Of a stretch of 64,000 nt of DNA, positions 25,701 through 39,244 are shown piece after piece. Numbering within the stretch: position 1 is the stretch's first letter; every line of letters starts with the position of its first letter. Under the pieces are notes generated by a model. The model saw only the letters and a program-made list of their open reading frames with translations, was not told where the DNA came from and made no database searches. Source of the DNA: Perca fluviatilis (taxonomy: Eukaryota > Chordata > Actinopteri > Perciformes > Percidae); contig NC_053128.1 of NCBI RefSeq assembly GCF_010015445.1, forward strand, positions 10,701,840 to 10,765,839, read 5' to 3'. A program made the translations under genes and the position numbers.

Positions 25701-26129
25701 AATAAAGGATTAAGGCTAGAAGGGACACAGCTACGGCGACAACTGTTGACTTAGGCACCAAACAAGGTTATAATCGATATAATCGAACGAAATAACGAAA
25801 ACTAGGTGGAAAAAAACATCGTCGTAAACTGAAATAAAAAAACAAAACGAGGTAAAGTACAAAACTGTAATGTCTGTTTGCAAAACTAACTAAAATAAAA
25901 TGAAATTATCGAATAAATGTCCTTAGTTTTCGTCTTTGTCAATGTCTTTCATAGAACAAATAACGTTATATCTTTCAGAGTTGACATTTCCGACCATAGA
26001 CCTGTTTAATACGGTCTATGCCGTAGACATATAGTTTCCGACTGGGAATCCAGAAATTCTGACATTCTATGTCAAATTGAACACAACATAGTCCACGCCC
26101 CTCGCCTGGCATTATGGCGGTACCGAAAG

Positions 26130-26290
26130 TCGGAAGAAAGCGGCAGAGACCTATTTGATTAGTGCCTTGCAGTGGAAGGTGGTAAAATATGTGGACAATT
26201 TATTAAAAGGGAAAAATCCCACGAATTTGAAAGTACATTTGAGAAGCGTGTACAGGGAGGCTAACCTAGCTTACCTTAGCAAAGTCCCCT
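26130..26290 (+). pseudogene. BED-type zinc-finger fragment of a hAT transposase, frameshifted
   Basis: One frame reads CLAVEGGKICGQFIK, containing the Cys pair. A one-base shift later the other frame reads LKGKNPTNLKVHLRSVYREA, the His-containing half of a BED finger (relatives read GKNPTNLKxHLRSxHxEA). The final His position appears as Tyr here. The finger binds the transposon ends in working elements; this copy is broken by the frameshift. Confidence 0.6.
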
Positions 26291-26902
26291 TCCCCCGAAA
26301 CAGAAGCTAACCCCGGGTCGGTACAGGGCGGGGATGTATGGGTACGGGCCCAGGCAGCATGACGGAGACAACAGCAGGACAGAGAACACTACAGGAGGTC
26401 TTTCACCGGCGCTTTCAAGTTTTTATAGCTGCTGGGTAGTAAATACACAGGAACACCACAAGCGGGAGGAACCACGGGTTAATACCGGTATGTGTATTGA
26501 TACTGGGATGTCTACACAACTGTGTGAGTCGACTGACTTCAAAAAGTTCACCACTTTACTGTAACCAAAGTTCAAAACACCTGTTCATGTATGTCTTCTT
26601 TAGTCTATTGGCTATTTAGGTTTTTTCCTGGCACACGACACATTTTGCACTTACTGCGGCGTCTTGTGTAGACGGTTTACATATTTGTGCTCATCATATG
26701 TACATGTAATGGTGTTATTGTTGAATACATTGTGAATACATATTTCTAAAATTGTATGATGTTTTTGTTTGTTTGTACTTTTTCTGACCTTTTTGAATCT
26801 TGCCCGTGACAAATAACCCATATTACGAAAAAAGACTAAAACTACCACTAAAACATAAAAAAAAAAAAAAGAAAACTAAACTAAACTAGCAAACCCACTT
26901 TA

Positions 26903-27425
26903 AATGTCCCATGGCATGACAATTTCATTTTATGAGGTTTTTTAACATTGATATGCGTTCCCCCAGACTGCCTATGTTCCCCCAGTGGCTAGAAATGGCG
27001 ATAGGTGTAAACCGAGCCCTGGGTGTCCTGCTCTGCCTTTGAGAAAATGAAAGCTCAGATGGGCCGATCTGGAATCTTCTCCTTATGAGGTCATAAGGAA
27101 CAAGGTTACCTCCCCTTTCTCTGCTTTGTCTGCCCAGAGAATTTGGCCCACCCATGAGAAAGAGACATTGTGGCTTTCAAACGAGCAAAGTGGCAGTTGG
27201 TCAAGGCCACACCCCCACCCTCCACCTTGCCCCCCCTCTCTTCTCCTCAATAGCTACTGACACAGAAATGGCACATACTAAGTAAAGCTCATTGTGGGAC
27301 TGGCTCCAGTGGCTGTATTATTGCACCAAGGCGGAATTTCGGGAAAGAGACTTCAGATACAGTATTAGGGGACCACTAAGGTCTATATAAAAGCATCCAA
27401 AGAGCACCATGTCATGGAAACTTTA
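26903..27425 (+). mobile_element. MITE-like repeat B, copy 2 (both ends present)
   Basis: It matches 6632-7097 over about 460 bases and also keeps the left end. The termini ttaaatgtcccatggcatg and, on the opposite strand, ttaaagtttccatgacatg form an imperfect inverted repeat. It sits inside the 25714-27681 element. Confidence 0.8.
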
Positions 27426-27894
27426 AAAACTAAAACTAAACTGAATTTGAAAACAAAAAGTCAAAACGAAATAAAAATAAAAACTAATGAAAAATGCTAA
27501 ACTATAATAACCTCGGCACCAAAACGACTAGTTAAGTTTAGGAAAAAGATCATGGTTTGGATTAAAACGAACTAGTGTTTCCTAGGAGAAAGTATTTAAA
27601 TTAGAGTATTATTTAGATTAGATTTAGCAAGATTCTGCGTAGTTTGCGTAACTACCGGCCGCAGCTGTATCCCTTCTAGCCACGACCGAAATTCAGCTAT
27701 AGTGCGGTGCCCGTTTGGAGCGCGTGCCTGTTCGGAACAGGCCTGATTGCTTGGTTCCCAGACATTTTTTATTTTAAATTCGCAAAAACGTGACAGAAAA
27801 TGCAGTTATAAAATGCTTGATTCCCAGTATTGCTGCTGGCAGCATTGTCGGGTGGTTTGCCCGTTCGAAGCATTCACGAGAACCACTCATCCAA

Positions 27895-28060
27895 TGGTAA
27901 ATGGTAATTGTACTGCATTTATATAGCGCCTCTCTACCTTATCAGACAAAGCTCTTTACAATTTGGCTCTCATTCACCCATTCACATACAGTACACCGAT
28001 GGTAGTGGAGCTGCCATGCAAGGCGTCGGCCAACTACATGACGCGCCCGTAGGCTTGCTG
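27895..28060. repeat. Common fish interspersed repeat (TTTATATAGCGC type)
   Basis: Contains gcatttatatagcgcc, aaagctctttacaa, ttcacccattcacata and gctgccatgcaaggc, the landmarks of a very frequent teleost repeat. Confidence 0.65.
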
Positions 28061-31000
28061 CTGCTCCTCTGTCAGAAGTGACGGAGAGAGAAAGAGCTCC
28101 CGCTCTCTTCTACAGAAAGTTGCTAGATTTGTTGCTAGTCACTTCAAAGTAGCTACTGGGGTATGAAAAGTCGCTATATCTTGCAAGAAATTCCTTGATT
28201 TATAGTTGGATTAATTATTCAAGCTAAAGCCTTAAAAGTTAACTAAACATGCTTGTCCCTTTGGCCAGAAAACTAAAAACTAGAGGCCCAGTAGCAGAAT
28301 GATTAAACTGTGTTTGTGTTGGATTAATAAGAGCGCTTAGCCAGAGGCCTGTTGTATTTGGATGCATTTAGATTCCCACAGCATGCCTTCACCAACCCTT
28401 AGAGACATGTAATTTTGTATGATACGAGTTTTAGGGTGCCATGTTTTATCCCTTCCTATCATGAACATTTAACCCTGACATTACACAACACATTAAAAGT
28501 GGCATCTATTTCTGCAATACTGAGATGCAAATTATGCATCATCAAATAGAGAGACAGTTTCATGAAATAAATGATAGATTCCAACCCTGATCCCTACCTG
28601 TCCAATAGAAATCTTTTGACGAGCAGCCTTTTAGACAAAAGGTCAGGGCCGTTTCATATACGAGTGTGGGTACCACTAACACCACTGAAAGAGGCAGTAT
28701 TCACTCTGAGCCTGGTCCCCTGTAATTTCATAGCACATGCACCATTGTGATTAAATGCAGATGCCTTGTGTACAACAACAAAAATCTGGAGTGAAAGGAT
28801 CACATGAATGAGATGAGTAAATACAGGTTGAATCGGTACAAATTTGACATTTTTGATGCCACTGCACTACTGTAGTCATTTCAGAATACAGATTAGATGT
28901 AATGCACTTTGATTTACACTGAGCCACATGTATGTGTCTCCGTCAGCCAGATCCCAAATATATTTCATGCAATCCGCCTTGATTTTTCAGGGATACATGC
29001 GCTCTAGGGTTGGTGGTAATGCACCTGAAACTGTTTGGTTATTACCGAAACTGCATAAAGAATAACATCTGCACTTTAACAGTTGAGCTAGTGTTAGCAG
29101 CTATTTATAGACCAACACATGAATGAATCGTATTTATGAACGACGAGTGAAATAAAGGTTTGATCAGTTTAACCCTTAACTTAAACCAAAGTTTATGATT
29201 CCCATAAGCTCAACCCCAATGTGAAAGCAAAATAACGTTTTAGCCTACTTTTTTTAGGGAGGTCGTATGCCAAACTCCTTACCTAATTTTTCTCTTTGGA
29301 ACAATTTTATGAGGCTGTAGTAAGACTCATACAGCCAGCAAAGCGTCCACAACTATTGCTGAATGACTCCCAAAAAGTTCTCAATATGGTGAAGTGAACA
29401 GGAAAGCCCATCTTCCTTCTTGAATTACAAAATCTGAACATCTGACACTGAAGAACTAAAAAGGTTGCATGGTTAAAAGTAATTAGCTTTGGCCGACGGG
29501 TATAGCAAATAGTGGAAGATACCAACCATACATTTCAAAATATCATTATGAATCAAAATGTACAGTAAACATAATGGTAGTTGACTTTAGTCAAGTATTC
29601 AGGTCAAATCACAATTAATCGAACACACAACTCGTGGACAAAAACTTCAAAGTAGGCTAGTTATATTTAAAGAATTTAATTTTAAATGTTGCCCATTCAG
29701 CTGCATTCAACATTTCCATATGTTTTACTTTATCTACAGCCAATTTTCCACTCACCAACAATCAAAATTCATTATTGAAGACACTGAATATTTGTACATA
29801 TATAATATAAGCTACAGCAGCATTGCATTGTGAATAAACAATGACCTGTTTGAAAGGCTTAATTTAAGTTGACTGATTTCCATTTTAGTTCTAATAAAAT
29901 TGTACCAATATTTGTCCAAACTGAATATTGTTAATCACCTAAAAGCTTTTGATCATGATCATAACATTGGGTCATTTTAATATACATCTTTTGTTGTAGT
30001 AATGCTAAAAATGCCCTCCTGTGACAAATGGCCAAAATACTGTCCGTTAGAAATAATGGAATAATAAAAAACAGTCTGTGTTTGTATCACATTAGGTGAG
30101 GCCTGAACAGGATTTAAGAAGTGCAGATTTTGATTCCATATAAAGATATTTACTGAGTCAGTGTCAAAAGGATAGATGCAAATTCCCAAATAAGTGAAAT
30201 TTCCTCACATCATTGGCAATGCAACTATTTTGTACCACGGATCACAAACTGAGAAGACTTAGTGCTGCACATTTTGACACTATTCTATATGAAGTCATGA
30301 ACTAACAGTGTGCTGTTGGTAATAATGAGTTATTAATGCTTATGAAATGTTGATTCATTGATTTTCTGTGGCAACATAAATAATACACATGCACTCTAAT
30401 GTAAAGTGACTTTTACTTTCCCCGATAACTTTTGGGGTTATTTCATACAGCAAGTCATTATGGTCTGTCAAAGACTTATCAGTTTAACTTCCAATGTAAA
30501 AATAAAAGTCAGTAACAGGAAATTAGAAAATTAAGTTCAGTTTTGTGGTACCTTTTGCAGCTAGGAGTAATCGCAGTATATTGATGCCTTTATTACCTGT
30601 TCAGATATACTACATTATTCCCAAATACAATGGAGATGGCCTTGAGTATGGACTGATTCATGTTTAACAAAACAAGCATAGAAACCTGGTTTTGAAGCTG
30701 AGTGCTAGTTACGGAGAAGAACTAAAGAAATGTACTGACCTGACATGAGAGGATCTCCAGAACGTTGACACGACCAAAAGCAGAACCCTTGTGTTGCTCA
30801 GTTTCCAACCAGACAACCAAGACTTGGGAAAAGAAAGAGATTTGAATTTCAACATTGACACAGTCTTATATTAGCACAGTGTGCATGGTAGGGTTGAGCG
30901 ATATGATGATATATGCCAAGAGAAATTTGTCAACTGCCAGAGATTTTTCTACAACAAAAAAAAATAAATTTTTGTAGCCCTAGTCATGTCAAATCCATAG

Positions 31001-31195
31001 TTCAGTTCCTAATACATGTCTTTTTCAAGATAACTGCACATTTTAGAGTAAACTTGAGTTGACACCAGCCCAAGGCACACCTGTGTAATATTCACCATCC
31101 TGAAATACTGTAGCACATCTGTGAGACGGAAGGAGAAGTTCTCACTAACACAGATCTAAACTAAATTATTAACAAAACTTGAGAGAAATTCAACT
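28061..31195. other. Long non-coding gap
   Basis: No gene is seen. A mini-element of about 95 bases at 30887-30983 starts tagggttgagcgatatg and ends tagcccta, resembling two hAT-type ends. Confidence 0.4.
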
Positions 31196-32068
31196 ATTCA
31201 AAGGTTTATTTGTCACATACACAAACAATATGTGTAGTGAAGTGCAATGTGGCATACTCTTAAATTCAATTCTACTGTAATTACTTTATATATCCCCTGG
31301 GGGCGATATAAAGAACAAGGAGTAGTTCTGACGACTAAATCTGGGGTAGGCAGGTTATTTTTGGCATCGGGAGAGAGTCTATCTCGCGTTTCTATTGGCA
31401 GTTCCACATATGCAGGTGCAATTGCAACTCTTGATTCAGTGCTGGAAGAATCGTGCAGAAAAAAATGCAGCATTGGCAACTACACTGCAACACAACCCCA
31501 AAAAGAAAGACTGACTTCTCAAAAAGAGAGTCTAAAAGAAAGTCTGACAACACACCCAATAAAACCTTTGTCAATATTAGCAAAACAAGTAGTTTAGCTT
31601 TCGGCTATTTGTAGTCTTGAGCTTTAGCCGCAGTCGCGAGCCTTTGGATGCGGCTAGCAGAAGGCCTAACTATTGGCAACGTTTACTCTCCATTTGGAGA
31701 CAAAATGGTAGTTCTTTCGGATCCACTAATTCTCTCAGCTGCATTGCCTTGCCTTTCTCGCAAAGATGTTTGTGTATGTGGACCATGTCAGATTCTCAGT
31801 GATGTAAACTCCAAGGTACCTGAAGGTGTCCACCCTCTCTACAGGTGTCCCACCGGTCCTCAGGGTTGTGTAGTTCCTGGGATGCTTTTTCCCCAAAATC
31901 CACAACTAGCTCCTTGGTAGATGCCATTTAGGAAGAGGTTGTTGGCCTTTCACCATAGTCCCCCACAGGTCCCCCACCTCTTCCAGGGTAGAACTTCAGA
32001 TCATTGTTAATGCCCATCCTGTTACTATAGTGTCATCAGCAAACGTGACGATGATGATGAGTTGAACC
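31196..32068 (-). pseudogene. LINE (L2/Rex-like) fragment with RT palm segment
   Basis: On the minus strand 32047-32020 reads TFADDTIVTG, the FADD catalytic box of the RT palm. It is followed by a stretch resembling TKELVVDFG and further palm sequence with stops and frameshifts. Near 31200-31255 lies a tail (caaaggtttatttgtcaca) typical of the 3' end of these LINEs. It is an old, decayed copy. Confidence 0.65.
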
Positions 32069-35000
32069 TGTTCCTGGCCACATATCTTTTTTTTTTAAGC
32101 GGGTTTCTGCACAGCATGACTTTGATCTAAAAAGGTAGAGAATGAACACAAAAGTTTTTAACTTCAAACGTATCTGCCAACACATTTAAATTAAACTGAT
32201 AAGCAATACAAGGGCCGTTGCTCATCTTAACCAAGTAACTTATTTGCATGTCCTTCAAACCTGCAGGAGAGCTATAGGGGAACAGCAAAGGAAAACGCTG
32301 AGGCTGACATGTCTTAATAATTAAGAGATGGGGAGAGTTCATAAGTTCGAGTGAGAGAGAGAAAGTTGGAGCGGGAGAGCTAAAGCGTGTGTCCTTGCGT
32401 GTAATAATGGAAGAGAGTTGGCGAACGAGGGAAAAGTTGGAAAGACACTCTTTAACATCCTGTTGTCCGTTATGCAACACTATTCTGTATTCTGATTTCA
32501 GAGCAGATAATTACTGAAGCTTTGTGTGAGGAAACCTTTTTCAAAAGTCGTTCAGGACTTTTAAAAAAAAAACTGTAATCCCAGCACAGTCGTGTAGTTG
32601 GCAAGCTGATATCAGCCCTTTCATGTTTAGCTAGGCTACATGTTGCCTAGCAACACAAGCAGCAGGAATTCTGAAGCACAGGAACTATTGCATTTGTGAT
32701 ATTTATAACAAAAGAGTTAGATACAAAATAAGTTAGACAACCAACAACAACAAAAATAATATTATTTCAGGAACTGTGTATGGTATTAGAGGGACAACAC
32801 ATGTGATAGATGACACTGTGGAAACGTCTTCCATGAAACCTGCAGAACGTACCTCTATGGGTTTGATGCCTTAGATGATACATATATCCTAACAAGGGTA
32901 AGAAATGATTTTTTGCTTTATTTTTTTGTGTTTTCTGAATTTATTGTGCACCACATGCTACATATACAGAGAGATTTGAAGGGGCTGCTCCTAATGCGGT
33001 CAGCCATCACCTTCATAAATCATAACGCTTCCCACAAAAAAAAAAATACTGTGCCTTCCTTAAAAAAAAAAAACACCCCCAGGAGCCCCCCCCCCGCGAA
33101 CTTCTAGATTGCTCCCAGCCACAACTCACTGGGTCAGATTTCCTCAGGGAGATCTTTGAGCTCTACCTTTACACTACAGTTTGCATCTCTTGCTTAATGC
33201 GTACACACACAAAATCACTCCCTGTTAAACTTCCAATGATCCTCTTTTAGAACAGCTTACTCTCGCTAGCCCACTTACATATGGGTCACTACAGCAGGGC
33301 TTCTAATGAAATACAGTGTGTGTTGTTCGACACAGGGATAGTGTAGAGGGTGAATACACATAAGCTGTTTCTTTTCTTTCAGATGCAGTAGTTACTCAAC
33401 ACATAATAGAGACTCAGGCATAATAGCATTATACATTTGAGTTACACAAAAATTACTCATTTTTGAAACAGCATTTGCTAGAAGTCCATCATGGCTGGTA
33501 CAACTGTAGATGTTCTTAGTTTGAATTAGGTGATGAGGTCATTAAAATAAGGTGTTTAGCTTCCGTTATCTGTACATCCAGTGATTACATGCAGGTTGTA
33601 GCGATGCGTTTGTGGTATCATATCCATTCAGTTTCCTTACCATATGTTTTCCTTTATTGGTATCCTGTAAATGTCTGAATGCTGTCATTGCAAAGTTTGC
33701 ATTTTCAATCTCATAAAAAAAAGTATGGCTAGAGGCAAAATATTGCACTTGCTGACAAGATTTATATATTCATACAATGATGCTCTTAGCAACAATATTA
33801 AATTGTGGTACATGTTATTTATACATTCAAAAATAGATGGGGATGTATTTCAAAACGAGGTACACATATTTTGTACCCTCTATTAAAGTCAGGATTGGTA
33901 ACTATTTCCAATATACACTTTTTTCTAATATATTGTTCGAAAAAGCGAAAATGATCCATCTGTAGCTGCTGTAATTCTGTAAAAACGCCCACCAATCACT
34001 GCCTAGCGGTTCGCTTTGAAAAGAAGCAATGAAATGCCTCCTTGGCCCGCTGTGCGTACGCAAGGAATACTTGGAATTGATGGTGGTGGCAAATATTCAT
34101 GAAAAAGGACAAGTTTGTGAAGGGGCAACACAGATTTTGATAAACACGTTACACACTGGACCTTTAAACATTCTGTATGATAATATAAGATGTTTGCTTA
34201 CCGGTGAATGAGACATGGCGTAAAATTGCGGCCTATTCTCCGCTCTGCTCTGAAAACGCGACGCAGCGGTGCTCGTGCACATCTGTGTGTGGGTCGGAAG
34301 CCCCGAGGAGATGCTTCTTTCAAATCTTGCCAGCTTTTCAGCATTACCAACCCTGCCTTTAATGTGCCGCGTTAATAGTCCGGCCCGAATGCTGTGACCC
34401 CGATGAGAACACAATTAGAATTGTGTCAAACCATTAACAGGAAATCCATTCATTTACCTTTAATTTCCACTGAACTCTGTCTTGTTATCAAAGAGAGCAT
34501 CCCAATTACTCCCAACCAACTTCTCCAGACATTTACCGACATCTTTGTTCACGTGGTGTATCTAACAACCAACAACAACGTACCCATACTGCAACTTCTT
34601 AAGACCGAAATATCACTTGATCTTGGTTAAATCAGAGGACTGAATATGTGTTTGTGTGTCTGATAGAGCGAGAGCTTAAGAAAAAGTGTAAGGATCTGTG
34701 TTGCTGAGATCAGGAGCTTATACAGGCCTCACCTCCCCAGGAAGAGCATCCTTATCAGTTGTTTTTCCTCAAAGCAGGAATAAGCTTGGTTGTGTTACTC
34801 CGATTCGCCGTCCTTTGTCTGTATCGTATGTGGAGATTACAGCTCATCCATGTCTGCCATGATCTCATTTGACAGGAGTGTGTGAATCTAAAACAGATGT
34901 GACAAATCCCACAACACATATGCACATACAGTACATGATTACAAATGAGCAGCTTTGTTTATGTTCTCCAGACCAAAGTTGCAGTGCACACGTATTTCAA

Positions 35001-37401
35001 GTGTCCCATTAACTTTTCACAAAGAATTGACGCATTCGGTCCATATTTCATTGCCTGCCTCTCTTTTTATGGTCTTTATGGAAAAAGAAGGGAGCTTGAA
35101 ACATCACTAGATAGAACAGGGTAATTGGAGGCCTGAGTGGGGTAAGAGGCGTGTGATCCCTTTGAGAGTGGCTGGCATATGTCTGTTTCATCCAGATGTC
35201 CTAACTGAGAGCGAACTAATTACATCATGTTTTTAGCCTGATAATTAGCATCCTAATTAAAAACACATAAATGCGTCAGAGGGGGTGGAAGAATGTAGGG
35301 ACAGCTCTAGACATGTAACCTGCATTCTTGAAAAGACCAGAAGTGAAGTCTAAGAAGTGGTCCGTTTCCCCTCTGGAATGCCTAGATAGGCAGAGGGAAA
35401 CAACATTTATGATCATGCACTTTTTAATGATGTTATAAGTGTTTGTTGTACATGCGATCATTTCAAAGCAATGTGGACAGACCAACACGACTCAGTTATA
35501 TGTGTAAGACTCATTGTTTTCACAGATATTTTTGGAGAAGCAGCAACATATAAATGTCCCTGACTATGACTGTACATATAGTTTTACTGCATATAACTGT
35601 ACAAGGAAAGTCAGCTCAAATGATATTGTAACACATTGAAAATGTCCCATTTAAGTAAAATAAACATTTTCATTCAGAGTTTGCTGAGTTTGCTGACATT
35701 TTCAGTAGAGTCCTCCTCAGAATGTTCACTGACCATGACCATTTCAAATGTATTTTACTGTACAGGTTGTTGTTTTTAATTAAAAGGGAAAGTCACCTAA
35801 AAATATGTATAACACATATACAATGTCCTCACGTTGAAACTGTCCTAAAATCATTTCAGAGGTTTGCTGACATTTTAATGCTATCCTGGTTGGAAGCCTT
35901 GCGAAACACAACTGTCCTTGTGAAACTCTCTAAAGCGAAAGAGTAAAATGCTGTAAAGCTCATCAATCAACCTACACTGTTTCTTTATTCTTTCACTTTG
36001 CTTTATCTAGTTTTGACATCTTTTCTGTAGTGGCAAAATTAAATCTTGTATTAAATTCACTTCTGTCAGCGGTAGGCACAATTAGTCTTGACTCGTTCTT
36101 TATTTCCAATCCTTTAGTTAAGTTTGCAGACAGGTACTCACAGAATAGGCATCACCGCGTTGCGTTTTGTGATTTCATTAGCAAACTTTCCTGTACAGCC
36201 TAAGTCCTCTGTTTTCATCCAGACATTTCCCCGAGCTTCTCTCAGTCAGAAATCCACATTGAAATTTCCAACTTGCTGTTCCAACTTTCCGACCTTGTTA
36301 CATTACTTATTCGTTACAAACTTTACATTACTTTTTACGGTCCAAAAAACATTTTGCCCCGCAGCTACCGCTGACCCAAAAAAAACTCCTTCTCTAGCAA
36401 AACAAAAGGCACCTGCGCCGTAGCTCAAACATAGAACTAGAGTAAATTAGATCTGTAATAACGCTCATAGTTGAATACAATGTACGTCAACATCAAATAA
36501 CTATAAAAATATAGAAACTTAAACATTAGTAAATACAAAAACTCAAAATGACCATTAGTTAGCTTTGGCTCTTACATTTTGATTCGAAACATCCTCCAAA
36601 GTACGATATATCGAATATTCACACAAACATCCCCAATATGAGTCAGTTTTCGTTTTTTGCGTATGTGTTTTTACAGAACTCTCCCTCACTGCTTTAATGT
36701 GTGGGAGAGCCTGGCTAAGATTAGTGGGAGTTTTTACCAATAATATCATCCAAGATGTTCATAGGATGTAAGAGGGCCATATATGTACATTAATTAAATC
36801 CTTTTAGCCATCATGAAATGTATCATGTGTTTCCATATCAATGCACACTACTCCGGGGGACAGTTCTAGAAACACAGTCCAGTCCCTCCAACAGACGGAT
36901 TTCACGCCCCAGGTTGGACGCTGTGCGTACCGTTTATCCGTTGTGACAATGTCTTCGGGGACAGACCAGCATGGTGGCTAGATCAGCCAAGTAATCTTTG
37001 CCTAACAAGGGGAAGTTGTCCCGTCTGAAACCACTGGAATCCCTGCCAGCTTCTCATGTCTTGCTTTTCCAACAACTAGAAGCTCATGTGGGGGAAGAAA
37101 GGCATAAAGGGGCCCTTTTTGTTGTTGTAGTGTGTGTGCAAACACAACACTCCCCAGGGTAGATTGTTAAGGGGTGGCCCGAGAGCCACAAAGGACAGTG
37201 GGTGTTTGTCCGTGAGGCAAATAAAAGCTCTGTCTCTCTCCAAAGTCAGACTCAAATTTTCAGGATGTATCTTGTCAGCTGTATTGGCTTGTTTCTGGAA
37301 ATCATATGAGCCCCAGCGTTTCATATGCCTGAAATGTCCTCTGAGGCAGATGAGATTTCTTATGTCCCAGTGCCAGGTTCTGTGAGATCAAGCCAACAGC
37401 T
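32069..37401. other. Long non-coding gap
   Basis: No gene is recognised. It contains a TAAT-motif cluster at about 35215-35275 and a diverged direct duplication at about 35560-35890. The segment at about 36890-37340 has a higher G+C content than its surroundings and is unexplained. Confidence 0.4.
35560..35890 (+). repeat. Diverged tandem duplication
   Basis: Two blocks share ctgac(t/c)atga, ttttactg...actgtac, gggaaagtcacc-like, aatgtcc and tttgctgacatttt in the same order, about 165 bases apart. Divergence is high, so the call is tentative. Confidence 0.4.
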
Positions 37402-37409
37402 ACTGCACG

Positions 37410-37922
37410 CAGTGGTGTAGTCTAGTTTTTTTTAGTAAGTATACTGTGATCTTTCCCTCCCAGCTTCATAATCGCCATTCCCAGAGCGACGCGTCCCAGA
37501 GCGACAACCCCATAAGTATTTTATGATGTTATCGCGTATAGCATCAGCCTTATCTGGCTCATTTTCTGTAGTTTCTGTACCGTTAACGTCTGCTGCAGTG
37601 TCACTCGAAGCAGAAGTATAGCTTAATGGGCAGGCTTACCCAAATACTATCGCATTCGTTTCAAGTGTGATTCAAGTGATTCACATTAATTAATTTCAGA
37701 TTTGCACAGAGAATGACTGCCAAGCAACTGTGTTGTTGTTCCTACGCGACTCGCAACACAGGCGGGGTGAATTTATGAACGTAAGTGTGAAAGTTCTGTC
37801 ACAAAAAACAATCGTTACGTATCGTTACCCTTGCGCTTTTGTAAGTGGGTATACGGAAATCCTTGACATTTTCCTAGTGGGTATATGGCGTATACCTGCG
37901 TATCACATAGACAACACCAATG
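37410..37922. mobile_element. hAT MITE with 8-bp target duplication
   Basis: Termini CAGTGGTGTAGTCTA and, on the opposite strand, CATTGGTGTTGTCTA. The flanks actgcacg (37402-37409) and actgtacg (37923-37930) match at 7 of 8, the duplication length of hAT elements. No transposase frame is present. Confidence 0.75.
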
Positions 37923-37967
37923 ACTGTACGCTTCTAACACGCGCTGCCGTGCTGCATTGGTGGGAAG

Positions 37968-38370
37968 CATAGGCGCCGTGGGTGCTCACGGGTGCACGCC
38001 CTTTAAAAACAAAAGTTGTCAAAAAAAATTTGCATTTCAGAACCTTAGGAAATGGACAGCGGCCAACACGAACACACACGCCTATTAACTTGACAATAAA
38101 GCCGTAAAGGGACAGCGCCACTTCTCACAAATACAGATAGGATTGGAGATAGGATTGGAGATGTAAAAGTTTAACTGACACGTAACTGCAATCAGCTTCA
38201 TGGACTGACAGCGAGATAACCAATCACACTATGACAGACGCTCCACTTAGCACCAACTGCAAGGTTTAATTTTAAATGAATGTAGCCTTCTGGCAGTGTG
38301 GCACACGTGGATGCTCAATGTTTTCGATGGGTGCTCGAGCTCCTGAGCACCCACGGTATTGGCGCCTATG
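37968..38370. mobile_element. hAT MITE with perfect 8-bp target duplication
   Basis: Termini CATAGGCGCC and GGCGCCTATG, with further inverted homology (gtgggtgctc). The flanks gtgggaag at 37960-37967 and 38371-38378 are identical. It contains a small 12-base direct repeat (gataggattgga) near 38137. Confidence 0.85.
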
Positions 38371-38614
38371 GTGGGAAGGAAGGACCCACCCATGACCATA
38401 GTGTTTGCCAAGTTGGGCCCTTGCCAGCTCGTCGTAGCTCCCACATTGGCTTGAACCAAGGAAGCTACCTCGGCCTTTCTTTTAGAGATGAAGAAACTCC
38501 CATAATTTTATGTTGTGTTCATGAGAGTAGAAGCAGCATTTTCAAAGGCTGCCACACACACGTGGAGGAAGACAATGCTCAATCAGATACATTAAGAATG
38601 TAGCTCTGTTGTGA

Positions 38615-38905
38615 AAGGTCACTGATTAAATGTGAAAAAGACCAAGGATATGTGTATCGACTTTAGAAGTCATCACTCCAACCCTGTCAACACTACAGTT
38701 AATGGTCGGGATGTAGAAATTCTTGAATCATACAAGTACTTAGGCACTATAATTGAATATGCAGTGCCAGCAGTGCCTTCTCTGTCTGAGGAATTTGACA
38801 GATCCCTGATGACTTTGTTTTATAGATATTTAATTGAGTCGATTTTTACTTTTTCTTTTATCTGTTGGAATCCCGCTTCACTTATTCTAACACAGAAAAT
38901 GCAAT
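38615..38905 (+). pseudogene. LINE ORF2 fragment
   Basis: Reads KKTKDMCIDFRSHHSNP...VNGRDVEILESYKYLGTII, then the conserved tail IESIFTFSFICWNPAS. It matches the RT-to-thumb region of Rex/L2-type LINEs. An internal deletion joins KYLG directly to the later block, so it is a non-functional remnant. Confidence 0.75.
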
Positions 38906-39244
38906 AAATGGGAACTACTGTTTTTTTCAACCTGGAACCTATTTTCCTATGTTTTTGTGTGTAAGTGACTGATAGGAACAACAATCTTTGAAATAGGTCA
39001 AGTAGTAAGCGTGAACGCTGTAACTGGCTGCAATATAATCCTATGGGGCAAATGTTGTGTGGCAGTATGGTCCAATGAAACATACACATACACACACACA
39101 ATTAGGCGTTCGGCTTGCAGATGTGCTCAGACAATCTTGAGAGCTATTGTGTCACTAACTACTGTAAGTCTAGTCTATATCGACATTTCATTACCGGGAT
39201 TGTTCAGGTGCCACCAGAAAATACCTCCTTATGTCCCTCAATTA

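Larger units (their letters stand above)
25714..27681 (+). mobile_element. 2-kb terminal-inverted-repeat element, hAT-like
   Basis: Left terminus 25714-25736 (ggctagaaggga...) is the reverse complement of 27659-27681 with about two mismatches in 23. Inside are A+T-rich subterminal tracts rich in 'actaaaac', a decayed BED zinc-finger segment (26130-26290) and a complete repeat B copy. A clear target duplication was not found. The hAT assignment rests on the BED finger. Confidence 0.55.

Noticed and set aside
36890..37100. Gypsy-type protease on the minus strand
   Set aside because: A few residues looked suggestive, but no DTG/DSG active site or neighbouring retroelement domain was found.
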